Origin: Pseudomonadota bacterium
Lineage (GTDB): Bacteria > Pseudomonadota > Alphaproteobacteria > Rhizobiales > Hyphomicrobiaceae
Length of the DNA stretch: 10,139 nucleotides
Assembly (NCBI GenBank): GCA_021813195.1
Contig: JAKALI010000096.1
Coordinates: forward strand, 1-10,139
Reading direction: 5' to 3'
Shown: piece after piece, positions 1 through 7,607 of the stretch
How positions within the stretch are numbered: the stretch's first letter is position 1
Layout of the letters: every line of letters begins with the position of its first letter
Translations under genes and position numbers: made by a program
Notes under the pieces: model-generated
What the model saw: only the letters and a program-made list of their open reading frames with translations
The model's database searches: none
What the model was told of the DNA's origin: nothing

Positions 1-429
1 CTCGACCAGGAGACCCTGGCCGACACCCTGGAGGGGATGACAGACCTCCAGCAGATGCTGGGCGAGGTCGTTCGATCCGCGCTCGAGGACGAAGCCCTGG
101 CCGCCGGCCTTTCGCTGCGGATGGGCGACATGAAGGCCCGGCTGGAGCGACTGGGCGCCCGGGCCAAGCGCAAGCGCACCTTGGTGCTCAACACCATGAC
201 CGAGGCGCGATTGCAAAAGATCGCGGAACCCGACTTCTCCGCCTCTCTGCGCCAGGGCACGGCCACCCTGGAGGTCGACGCCGAGGATCGCATTCCGGCG
301 GACTACTGGAAGCCGCAACCGCCCAGGCTCGACCGCCAAGGCCTGCTCGCCGCATTGAAGGGCGGCGCGATGATCGAGGGGGCGTTTCTGGCACCGCCGC
401 AGATGCAGCTCAGCGTGAGGACCAAGTGA
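1..429 (+). CDS. Gp157-like phage protein, 5' end outside window
   Basis: The reading frame is open from base 1, so the gene starts upstream of the window; 142 residues are visible. It resembles the siphovirus Gp157 family. An early LADTLEG segment is followed by a long charged helical stretch (roughly residues 15-75 of the visible part, probably coiled coil). The typical C-terminal part follows, with IPADYWKPQPPRLD and then a 'GLLAALKGG...IEGAFL' ending, which corresponds to the family's 'IP.eY......P.D...ik..lk.G..v.Ga.l' pattern. The biochemical role of Gp157 is not well established; it is linked to phage resistance in streptococcal phage work and often sits beside phage recombination genes. 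Its stop codon overlaps the start of the Rad52-like gene (TGATG), so the two are probably co-translated. An internal ATG at 37 exists, but homology extends upstream of it. The family call is from motif memory, not a search. Confidence 0.8.
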   Translation, partial: LDQETLADTLEGMTDLQQMLGEVVRSALEDEALAAGLSLRMGDMKARLERLGARAKRKRTLVLNTMTEARLQKIAEPDFSASLRQGTATLEVDAEDRIPADYWKPQPPRLDRQGLLAALKGGAMIEGAFLAPPQMQLSVRTK

Positions 430-1691
430 TGGCATTTTCGAGCAAGCAATCCCGCGCCCTGAAGGCCAAGCTGGCGCACCGGCACGTCAAGTCCCGGATC
501 AACAACGGCGCCACCATAGCCTACGTCGAGGGCTGGCACGTGGTGGCCGAGGCCAATCGGATCTTCGGGTTCGACAGTTGGGACCGGACCACGGTATCGC
601 CCGTCTGCGTCTGGAGCGAGCTGCAGCGCGGTCAGACCGTCTGCTTCTACTCGACCAGGGTGCGAATCCGGGTTCGTGCCGGTGGCACCGTCATCATCCG
701 CGACGGCATTGGTACGGGCGTGGGCCGCGCGACCTCGCCCGACCAGGCGCATGAGATCGCCTTGAAGGCGGCCGAGACCGACGCCACCAAACGGGCGCTG
801 TCCACCTTCGGCAATCCGTTCGGTCTGGCGCTCTACGATAAGGACCGGGCCGGCGTCAGCAAGCCCGAAGCGCCGACAGAGATCCTGAATCCGCCTGCCT
901 CCTCAACGACATCCTCATCCATGCCCCTCGAATCGGATCCAATCAAGCCAAAGCCCAAGTATGCCCTCGCCATCCCGGGCGGTCAGCACAGCGTTCACGA
1001 TGAGCCGCAGGCCTTCATTGCCGGGGCGCTGGAGCAGGTTCCGCAGCTCGCCACCCTGGAGGCGGTGTACGCCTTCTGGGAGGCCAACGCGCCCACCTTC
1101 GGAGCCCTGCGCCGAACGGCCCCCCGAAATGCGGGTGACCCCCTGGGAGATGTGATCGCCGCCATGAAGGAGCGGGCGCGCCTGTTGGGCCACAAGGGCA
1201 ATGAGGAGGCAAAGCAGGGCCGGCTCGAAACTGGCGAGCCGGCCACCGGGCGCATCGCCTTTGCCAAGGAGAAGCGGGTACGCGACAAGGCGCATCTCGC
1301 CTTCGTGGCCAGCCTGCCATGCACGATCTGCGGTCGCCAGCCGTCGCACGCCCATCACCTCCGCTTTGCCCAACCCCGCGCCATGGCAATGAAGGTGTCC
1401 GACGAATTCACCGTACCGCTCTGCGCCGTCCATCACGACGAGGTTCATCGGACTGGTGACGAGCGCGCCTGGTGGGCGCGGCGCGGCAAGATAGAGCCGT
1501 TGAAGATCGCGGCCAAGTTGTGGGAAGCGTCACGGAGGGGTGAGATGGACGCTGTGAATCTGATCGACGCGCCGGCCTCGGGCGCCAATCCAGAAGGTGC
1601 TGACCCCGGAATCGAGGCGCCGCGAAGCAATGGTTCCAACGGGCAAGGCAACAGCAAGGGCCTGATGCCTCGCTGTACGCCAGCGGAATGA
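429..1691 (+). CDS. Rad52/Rad22-like annealing protein fused to HNH-type domain
   Basis: This is a 420-residue protein with two recognisable parts. Residues about 10-138 fit the Rad52/Rad22 single-strand annealing domain: AYVEGWHVVAEANRIFGFD (31-49), then the ETDATKRALSTFGNPFGLAL segment and YDKD, matching the family's 'A.TDA.KRAL..FG...G..lYDK' signature. A Ser/Pro-rich linker (about 145-180) and a helical segment (about 193-255) follow. Residues about 285-365 form an HNH/Ref-like or DUF968-like zinc domain: PCTIC (297-301), HAHH (307-310) and CAVHHDEVH (332-340). The last 50 residues are low complexity. The expected role is recombination by annealing of single-stranded DNA, with possible DNA cleavage or binding by the C-terminus. 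I chose ATG 429, which overlaps the previous stop as TGATG; GTG 426 is also in frame. The next frame overlaps as ATGA at 1688. Domain assignment is by eye; nuclease activity is inferred. Confidence 0.82.
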   Translation: MAFSSKQSRALKAKLAHRHVKSRINNGATIAYVEGWHVVAEANRIFGFDSWDRTTVSPVCVWSELQRGQTVCFYSTRVRIRVRAGGTVIIRDGIGTGVGRATSPDQAHEIALKAAETDATKRALSTFGNPFGLALYDKDRAGVSKPEAPTEILNPPASSTTSSSMPLESDPIKPKPKYALAIPGGQHSVHDEPQAFIAGALEQVPQLATLEAVYAFWEANAPTFGALRRTAPRNAGDPLGDVIAAMKERARLLGHKGNEEAKQGRLETGEPATGRIAFAKEKRVRDKAHLAFVASLPCTICGRQPSHAHHLRFAQPRAMAMKVSDEFTVPLCAVHHDEVHRTGDERAWWARRGKIEPLKIAAKLWEASRRGEMDAVNLIDAPASGANPEGADPGIEAPRSNGSNGQGNSKGLMPRCTPAE

Positions 1692-1750
1692 GCGGCGACG
1701 CGACGGCGCGTTATCGGTTTTGCAAGTCAGTCGCATTTGGTGGAACGACC

Positions 1751-2320
1751 ATGACAACCGAGCGTCAAGTTCGGGCCAATCGCCTCAATGCACTCAAAAG
1801 CACGGGGCCGCGCACGGAGTACGGCAAGGCGGTGAGCCGGCGCAACGCATTGCGACACGGGCTCACTGCGCATTTCATTGTTCTGGACGGCGAGGATGCG
1901 GCTGCGTTCGAAACCTTAGGGCTGGCCCTGAGAGACGAGTACCGCCCCGCCAGTGCTACCGAAAGTGATTTGGTCGAGCATCTCGCGGCGCTGCTCTGGC
2001 GGCTGCGCAGGGCCGGTGCCTATGAGGCGGCGCTCCTCGCCTGGATCGCCCACCATCAGGCCGAGACCCATGATGGCGACGGTATGACGTTGGGAGAACA
2101 CTTCATCCCGAGTGATCGACTCGGAATCGAGGCGCCGGTTCGAGCCGATCACCCACGGTACCACTCCGCGTTCCGATTGCGGATTGGTCGCATGCTGGAG
2201 GTTGCGGTCGGCCAGCGCGATATGCTGTCCAAGCTCGGGCGCTATGAAGCGCATCTCATGCGGCAGATCGAACGTGTTCTTGGTGAACTGAAGCGTGATA
2301 GATTTCGGCCACGTTCTTGA
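1751..2320 (+). CDS. Conserved protein of unknown function
   Basis: This 189-residue protein has no function I can name. It begins [20 protein letters not shown] and continues [20 protein letters not shown]. This Asn/Arg/Gly-rich N-terminal motif is one I recognise from conserved hypothetical proteins of GC-rich bacteria (alphaproteobacteria, planctomycetes, acidobacteria). The rest is mostly helical and charged ([23 protein letters not shown] at about 78-100) with no signal peptide or membrane segment. The basic N-terminus could bind nucleic acid, but that is a guess. I chose ATG 1751 because the family motif starts there and a weak GGTGGA lies 6-8 bases upstream. An in-frame ATG at 1688 overlaps the preceding stop (ATGA) and would add 21 residues that do not look like the family. 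It follows the Rad52-like gene in the same direction, so it probably belongs to the same mobile module. Confidence 0.7.
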   Translation: MTTERQVRANRLNALKSTGPRTEYGKAVSRRNALRHGLTAHFIVLDGEDAAAFETLGLALRDEYRPASATESDLVEHLAALLWRLRRAGAYEAALLAWIAHHQAETHDGDGMTLGEHFIPSDRLGIEAPVRADHPRYHSAFRLRIGRMLEVAVGQRDMLSKLGRYEAHLMRQIERVLGELKRDRFRPRS

Positions 2321-2348
2321 TGAGTATCCTTTGCATGGGGAAGTAATT

Positions 2349-2370
2349 GAAAGCTTCGCCGGAGGCTTTC
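2349..2370. repeat. Imperfect hairpin, 9-bp stem
   Basis: GAAAGCTTC (2349-2357) and GAGGCTTTC (2362-2370) can pair over nine positions, one of them a G-U wobble, around the loop GCCG. No T-run follows on either strand, so I do not call it a terminator. It lies at the point where the epimerase-like - strand reading frame stops resembling its family, at the likely junction between the mobile module and the polysaccharide locus. Confidence 0.35.
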
Positions 2371-2565
2371 GCGTACCGACACGTAGCTGGCGTTGGTCCG
2401 GCGGGCGGTCTCGGCGAGGACGTCCAGCCGGGCCTCCTTGATGAGCGGGTCGTAGTAGTCGTTGACTACGTCGAACCCGACCACGGGGTCGCCGCGTTCG
2501 AGGAGACGCTTCGCCAGGTGGAAGCCGATGAAACCGGCGTGCCTGGTTACCAGCGTTCTGCCCAT
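2356..2565 (-). pseudogene. Truncated UDP-glucuronate epimerase-like SDR gene (N-terminal relic)
   Basis: From ATG 2565 on the - strand the first 70 or so codons closely resemble the N-terminus of UDP-glucuronate 4-epimerase/WcaG-type extended SDR enzymes: [20 protein letters not shown], then [20 protein letters not shown]. Intact enzymes run well over 300 residues and contain a YxxxK catalytic motif; here family resemblance ends near 2356. The frame continues to 2242 with unrelated sequence that lies antisense to the end of the upstream gene. The Rossmann motif, normally TGAAGFIG, reads TRHAGFIG, so the first glycine of GxxGxxG is replaced. The start region looks original, with strong purine-rich ribosome binding sites. 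I infer a gene of the sugar-nucleotide locus that was truncated by rearrangement or insertion of the recombination module and has begun to decay. Confidence 0.75.
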
Positions 2566-2570
2566 CTCGG

Positions 2571-2580
2571 CCTCCCCTCC
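2571..2580 (-). promoter_or_regulatory. Ribosome binding site of the epimerase relic
   Basis: Read on the - strand, GGAGGGGAGG lies five bases before ATG 2565. It contains two Shine-Dalgarno-like GGAGG/GGGAGG cores. Its survival supports ATG 2565 as the real former start and shows that the 5' end of the relic is intact while the 3' part is gone. Confidence 0.6.
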
Positions 2581-2805
2581 ACAATTCTCCAGCCGATCTC
2601 AGGGCCTGATCAAATTTCTCCTGCTTGGGGCCTGCAACGGCGTCAAGCATCTTTGGCCTCACGTCGTCGCCAACACCTTGATCGTGGCTGACATCTGTTC
2701 TCAGCTGGGGATTGGGTGGCTGGCCCTCTTGCCGGGACCGGCCATTCTTGCTTAAAGGGGGGAAAGGAATCGGCGTCGCGACGTCGTCAACCCTCGAGGT
2801 TCTGC
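2581..2805. other. Intergenic stretch between epimerase relic and FAD dehydrogenase
   Basis: I see no convincing gene here. It should hold the leader of the - strand epimerase relic and the upstream region of the + strand dehydrogenase gene. Open frames cross it on both strands but resemble no protein family I know. A G/A-rich run (AAAGGGGGGAAAGGAA, about 2754-2769) is the most conspicuous element. No clear -35/-10 pair was found by eye. Confidence 0.4.
2796..2800 (+). promoter_or_regulatory. Ribosome binding site supporting GTG 2806
   Basis: GAGGT lies five bases before the GTG at 2806. It supports that codon as the start of the FAD-linked dehydrogenase, rather than the in-frame ATG at 2716, which would add 30 residues with no family resemblance. 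Confidence 0.5.
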
Positions 2806-4254
2806 GTGGCGACAGGCGCTTCGGCAAGACGGCTCCCGTCCCGGGACGTCCTGCAGCGTTTCGCGGCAATCGTGGGGACCGAGCACGCGATCAGCGACCC
2901 CGACGGCCAGCGCTCCCATCTTGTCGAATGGCGAGACAAGTATATCGGCTGCTCGCCGCTGGTGCTCCGGCCTCGAACGACGGACGAGGTTCAGCGGATC
3001 CTTACGCTGGCCAACGAGGTCGGCATCGGCGTGGTCCCTCAGGGAGGCAACACCGGGCTGGTCGGAGGGCAGATCCCGTTCGAGGACGGGTCTCAGATCG
3101 TCGTTTCGCTGTCGCGATTGAACCGGGTGCGAGCCGTCGATGCCGCAGGTCAAACGATGACGGTGGAAGCGGGCGTGACGCTAGCAGATATCCGCTCCCG
3201 CGCCGATGAGATGGGCCGCATGTTTCCGCTGAGCCTGCCGTCGGAGGGCACCTGCCAGATCGGTGGCAATCTGGCGACGAACGCAGGAGGAGCCAGCGTG
3301 CTGGCGTTCGGCAACGCGCGCAGCCTCGTGCTCGGGCTCGAGGTGGTGCTGGCCGACGGCCGAGTGTGGAACGGGCTGCGCGCATTGAAGAAGGACAACA
3401 CCGGCTACGATCTCAGGGATCTGTTCATCGGCTCGGAGGGGACGCTAGGTGTCATCACCGCCGCCGTGCTGAAGCTCTACCCGCGTCCCGCCGAGGTCGT
3501 GACCGCGATTCTGGCGGTCCCGACCCTCGAGGCTGCGCTCGGCGTATTCGAAGCCATGCAGGCGCGCTTTGGCGGCGCACTGACGGCGTTCGAGTTCATT
3601 CCCGCCATTGCTCTCGATTTCGTGACCCGGCATTCCGCGGGGATGCGCGCGCCGTTTGCCGAGCGCCATGCGTGGAACTTGCTGATCGACGTTTCTGCAG
3701 GCGAGCCGGAAGACGGAACGCACGGACGGCTCGAGGCGGCGATGGCCGAGGCCATGGAGGGCGGCGTTGCGCTCGACGGCGTCATGGCCAGCTCGGGCCG
3801 GCAGGCGCGCGAGTTGTGGCGTCTGCGCGAGGAGATCTCAGACTCGCAGAAGCACGAGGGAGGCTCGATCAAGCACGACATATCGGTGCCGATCCCGCTC
3901 ATTCCCGAGTTCGTCACGCGCGCGGACCGCATCGTAGAGAGGCTGGCGCCGGGCGCCCGCCCCGTGCCGTTCGGGCACTTCGGTGACGGCAACGTCCACT
4001 ACAACGTGTCGCAGCCGCGGACGGCGGACAAGGCGTCGTTCCTCGGTCTTTGGGACGCGATGTCACAGGAGATCCACGCGCTCGTGCACGCGCTCGGCGG
4101 CTCGATTTCCGCGGAGCATGGCATAGGCCGGATGAAGACCGGCGATCTCGAGCGCTTCAAGGACCCGGTCGAGCTGGAGCTCATGCGAGCGATCAAGGTC
4201 GCACTCGACCCGAAGGGCATCCTCAATCCAGGAAAGTTGCTTCCGGGCAACTGA
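2806..4254 (+). CDS. FAD-binding D-2-hydroxyglutarate dehydrogenase-like oxidoreductase
   Basis: This 482-residue protein belongs to the PCMH-type FAD-binding, GlcD/D2HGDH family, which oxidises D-2-hydroxyacids (best known: D-2-hydroxyglutarate to 2-oxoglutarate) and passes electrons to an electron-transfer flavoprotein or the respiratory chain. The FAD-binding half shows PQGGNTGLVGG (78-88), IGGNLATNAGG (152-162) and GSEGTLGVIT (209-218). The C-terminal half shows KHDISVP (356-362), HFGDGNVHYN (391-400) and SAEHGIG (435-441). The histidines and glutamate of the last two are the expected metal and substrate site. It ends with the family-typical LDPKGILNPGKLL. Length from GTG 2806 fits the usual 460-480 residues. 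No signal peptide is seen, so it is probably cytoplasmic. The next gene is 401 bases away, so an operon is not proven. The exact substrate cannot be read from sequence; another D-2-hydroxyacid such as D-lactate is possible. Confidence 0.85.
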   Translation: MATGASARRLPSRDVLQRFAAIVGTEHAISDPDGQRSHLVEWRDKYIGCSPLVLRPRTTDEVQRILTLANEVGIGVVPQGGNTGLVGGQIPFEDGSQIVVSLSRLNRVRAVDAAGQTMTVEAGVTLADIRSRADEMGRMFPLSLPSEGTCQIGGNLATNAGGASVLAFGNARSLVLGLEVVLADGRVWNGLRALKKDNTGYDLRDLFIGSEGTLGVITAAVLKLYPRPAEVVTAILAVPTLEAALGVFEAMQARFGGALTAFEFIPAIALDFVTRHSAGMRAPFAERHAWNLLIDVSAGEPEDGTHGRLEAAMAEAMEGGVALDGVMASSGRQARELWRLREEISDSQKHEGGSIKHDISVPIPLIPEFVTRADRIVERLAPGARPVPFGHFGDGNVHYNVSQPRTADKASFLGLWDAMSQEIHALVHALGGSISAEHGIGRMKTGDLERFKDPVELELMRAIKVALDPKGILNPGKLLPGN

Positions 4255-4385
4255 GCCGCGTTTCCGGCGATTGTCGAAAGTCAGCGGACTGCAGGTTGTG
4301 ACGTTCGCGCGCGCTCTCGATGGCAATTTGAGTGGCCAGGAAGCAGGCGTGGATTGGCTGGCGGTACCCAGCGGTCTCGCTTGAC

Positions 4386-4400
4386 AAGCTCGCTGAGCTT
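4386..4400. repeat. Short perfect palindrome upstream of wbpA
   Basis: AAGCTC-GCT-GAGCTT is a perfect 6-bp inverted repeat with a 3-base centre. It overlaps the last base of a TTGACA hexamer (4381-4386). It could be a small operator, but an element this short may be chance. Confidence 0.25.
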
Positions 4401-4641
4401 ATGGAACGACAGCATGATCGCTCATGGCAAGTGGTCGCCCTCCAAATGGCGATGTTGCCGAGCAACCCGCTGCTCTGCTGGTCACGTTCGCTCGGCGTTC
4501 CGCGATATCGAATGCCTGCGGTCATCGATGATGATCCTTCGCTATCTGCGATTGAATCTTTACTACGCGTCCGTTCGACTGATGGACGGTTCGCGAGGTC
4601 GGTTGCGATGCTGCTGGGGCTCTCCGGCGGCACAGCAAGGT

Positions 4642-4646
4642 GGAGG
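4642..4646 (+). promoter_or_regulatory. Ribosome binding site deciding the TTG start of wbpA
   Basis: GGAGG sits nine bases before the TTG at 4656, the only strong Shine-Dalgarno near the point where WbpA homology begins. ATG 4332, which would add 108 unrelated residues, has no comparable site. Confidence 0.65.
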
Positions 4647-4655
4647 AAAACGCGC

Positions 4656-6020
4656 TTGAAACTCCGGGAAAGTGCGCAGCAGTCCGCCGCGCAGCGGGTC
4701 GCCAGCCTGAAGAAGCGCATTGCCAGCCGCAACTACAAGGTCGGGATCGTAGGGCTCGGCTACGTCGGCATCCCTCTGGCCTTGTCGGCGAACAAGGGCG
4801 GCCTTTCGGTGATCGGCTTTGATATCGACGCACATCGTGTCGAACAGATCAACAAGGGTGAGAGTTTCATCAAGCACATTCCGACCTCTGCGCTGACGGA
4901 GGCCGTCAAGAAAGGGCGCTTCGAGGCGACCACGGACTTCGATCGCCTGAAGGACGTCGACGCGATCATCATCGCGGTGCCGACGCCGCTGTCCAAGCAG
5001 CGTGAGCCGGACCTGAGCTATGTCGAGAGTACCGCCGAGGCCATCGCTCCCCGTTTGCGGACGGATCATCTGGTCGTTCTCGAATCGACCACCTGGCCCG
5101 GCACGACGGACGAGGTCATGCGCACGCGGCTCGAGGCGTCCGGGCTGAAGAGTGGGGCGGATTTCTTCCTGGCCTTCTCGCCGGAGCGTGAGGACCCCGG
5201 CAATGCGCACTTCAGCACGTCGACGATCCCCAAGGTCGTCGGAGGTGACGGACCCGAGGCGCTGGATCTCGCGCTTGCCGTCTATGGCGCCATGGTCGAA
5301 CGCACGGTTGCCGTGTCCAACTCGCGCACGGCCGAGGCGGTCAAGCTGACCGAGAACATCTTCCGCTCGGTCAATATCGCGCTCGTCAACGAGCTCAAGG
5401 TCATCTACGAGAAGATGGGCATCGACGTCTGGGAGGTGATCGAGGCCGCCAAGACCAAGCCGTTCGGGTTCATGCCGTTCTATCCCGGCCCCGGCCTTGG
5501 CGGGCATTGCATCCCGATCGATCCCTTCTACCTGACATGGAAGGCGCGTGAGTTTGACGTGACCACGCGTTTCATCGAGCTTGCAGGCCAGATCAACACT
5601 GCGATGCCGTATCACGTCGTGGATCGTGTGGCCGAAGCTCTCGATCGGACGGCCGGCCGCGGATTGAACAAGTCCCGCATTCTGGTGCTGGGAGTTGCAT
5701 ACAAGAAGAACATCGACGACATGCGCGAGAGCCCGTCATTGAGGTTGATCGAGATCCTCGAGGCGCGTGGCGCCGAGGCGGATTTCCATGACCCCTATGT
5801 TCCGGTCATTCCAAGCACTCGCGAGCACGCGGCTCTGACTGGCCGAAAGTCGGTACCGATCACCGACAAGACCCTCGGACAATACGATGCCGTGCTGATC
5901 GCGACGGATCATGACGGCGTGGACTACAAGGCAGTCGTCGACGGGGCTAAGCTCGTGATAGATACGCGCAATGCGTGTGCACGGGCAGGGATCGTTTCTG
6001 ATCGGCTGATCAAGGCCTGA
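4656..6020 (+). CDS. wbpA: UDP-N-acetyl-D-glucosamine 6-dehydrogenase
   Basis: This enzyme catalyses the NAD-dependent four-electron oxidation of UDP-GlcNAc to UDP-GlcNAc uronic acid, the first step toward diacetamido-uronic acids. The 454-residue protein follows the UDP-glucose/GDP-mannose dehydrogenase layout. The N-terminal Rossmann domain has VGIVGLGYVGIPLA (29-42) and the segment AVPTPL (107-112). The central domain carries ESTTWPGTT (143-151), SPERED (175-180) and the TENIFRSVNIALVNE helix (232-246). The active site has FYPGPGLGGHCIPIDP with the catalytic Cys at 285. The C-terminal UDP-binding domain begins near VLGVAYKKNIDDMRESPS. The FYPGPGLGGHCIPIDPFYLTWKARE context is typical of WbpA-type enzymes rather than UDP-glucose dehydrogenases, and the neighbouring wbpB, wbpD and wbpE homologues support it. 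Start is TTG 4656, backed by a GGAGG; the family's usual length (about 430-440) agrees. wbpB follows after 44 bases. Confidence 0.9.
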   Translation: MKLRESAQQSAAQRVASLKKRIASRNYKVGIVGLGYVGIPLALSANKGGLSVIGFDIDAHRVEQINKGESFIKHIPTSALTEAVKKGRFEATTDFDRLKDVDAIIIAVPTPLSKQREPDLSYVESTAEAIAPRLRTDHLVVLESTTWPGTTDEVMRTRLEASGLKSGADFFLAFSPEREDPGNAHFSTSTIPKVVGGDGPEALDLALAVYGAMVERTVAVSNSRTAEAVKLTENIFRSVNIALVNELKVIYEKMGIDVWEVIEAAKTKPFGFMPFYPGPGLGGHCIPIDPFYLTWKAREFDVTTRFIELAGQINTAMPYHVVDRVAEALDRTAGRGLNKSRILVLGVAYKKNIDDMRESPSLRLIEILEARGAEADFHDPYVPVIPSTREHAALTGRKSVPITDKTLGQYDAVLIATDHDGVDYKAVVDGAKLVIDTRNACARAGIVSDRLIKA

Positions 6021-6025
6021 CCTAA

Positions 6026-7003
<978 letters not shown>

Positions 7004-7025
7004 ACCGATGGCGGGCCAGGACCAG

Positions 7026-7607
7026 ATGAGAGACGATCCCCGTTTTCCGGGAGTCAGGATCCACGAGAGCGCCTACATCGACGGCGACGTAGCGATCGGG
7101 TCAGAAACTAAGATCTGGCACTTTGCCCACGTGTTGCCGAATGTGAGCATCGGACGCGAGTGCGTTCTCAGCCAGAACGTCATGGTCGGGCCGAACGTGA
7201 AGGTGGGCGACCGCTGCAAGATCCAGAACAACGTCGCGCTGTACGACGGTGTCGAGCTTGAGGACGACGTATTCTGCGGGCCGTCCTGCGTGTTCACGAA
7301 CGTGAACAATCCGCGAGCGTTCCTCAATCGCAAATCCGAATTCCGCAAGACCCTGGTCAAGCGTGGTGCCAGCATCGGCGCCAACGCCACGATCGTCTGC
7401 GGCAACACTCTCGGGGAATACTGTTTCATCGCCGCCGGCGCGGTCGTTCGAACGGATGTGCCGGCGTATGCCGTCATGGCCGGCGTGCCTGCACGGCGGA
7501 TTGGCTGGATGAGCCGCGCCGGGCGTATGCTCGGAGCAGACCTCGTCTGCCCGGAAACCGGCGAACGATACTTGGAGACCGATGATGGCCGCCTCAAGCC
7601 CGTCTAA
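7026..7607 (+). CDS. wbpD: UDP-3-amino-GlcNAc-uronate N-acetyltransferase
   Basis: This is a left-handed beta-helix acetyltransferase of 193 residues that transfers acetyl from acetyl-CoA to the 3-amino group, giving UDP-2,3-diacetamido-2,3-dideoxy-glucuronate. Hexapeptide repeats run from about residue 12 ([14 protein letters not shown]) through [15 protein letters not shown] and [19 protein letters not shown] to [19 protein letters not shown]. The family signatures [16 protein letters not shown], then [18 protein letters not shown] and [11 protein letters not shown], match WbpD/WlbB. ATG 7026 gives the usual family length and has AGGA (7018-7021) upstream, though at a short spacing. In-frame ATG 7008, five bases after the wbpB stop, would add six residues and is also possible. 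The 3' end overlaps the wbpE start by 23 bases, which implies translational coupling. Confidence 0.9.
   Translation: MRDDPRFPGVRIHESAYIDGDVAIGSETKIWHFAHVLPNVSIGRECVLSQNVMVGPNVKVGDRCKIQNNVALYDGVELEDDVFCGPSCVFTNVNNPRAFLNRKSEFRKTLVKRGASIGANATIVCGNTLGEYCFIAAGAVVRTDVPAYAVMAGVPARRIGWMSRAGRMLGADLVCPETGERYLETDDGRLKPV

Larger units (their letters stand above)
4255..4655. other. Gene-free upstream region of the wbpA-E cluster
   Basis: These 401 bases hold no gene I can support. Two + strand frames are open across part of it. One is the in-frame upstream extension of wbpA from ATG 4332. The other, 4354-4659, encodes an Arg/Cys/Ser-rich 101-residue string ending in a TTGA overlap with wbpA. Neither resembles a known protein. 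The stretch looks a little less GC-rich than its neighbours and is long enough for a promoter and a 5' leader. I see a TTGACA at 4381-4386 but no matching -10 box at normal spacing. Confidence 0.5.

Noticed and set aside
2349..2370. Hairpin at the breakpoint as a transcription terminator
   Set aside because: The stem is acceptable but neither strand has a T-run after it, so it is listed only as an inverted repeat.
1916..2869. 317-codon - strand frame crossing the junction region
   Set aside because: It runs antisense through the unknown gene and over the epimerase relic in a different frame. Its product is Arg/Pro-rich with no recognisable domain.
4354..4659. Small 101-codon gene just before wbpA, overlapping it as TTGA
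   Set aside because: The product is rich in Arg, Ser and Cys, has no visible ribosome binding site and resembles no family. The overlap alone is not enough.
4563..5615. 350-codon - strand frame behind wbpA
   Set aside because: It is antisense to the conserved dehydrogenase domains. The Arg/Asp/Leu-rich translation resembles nothing known.
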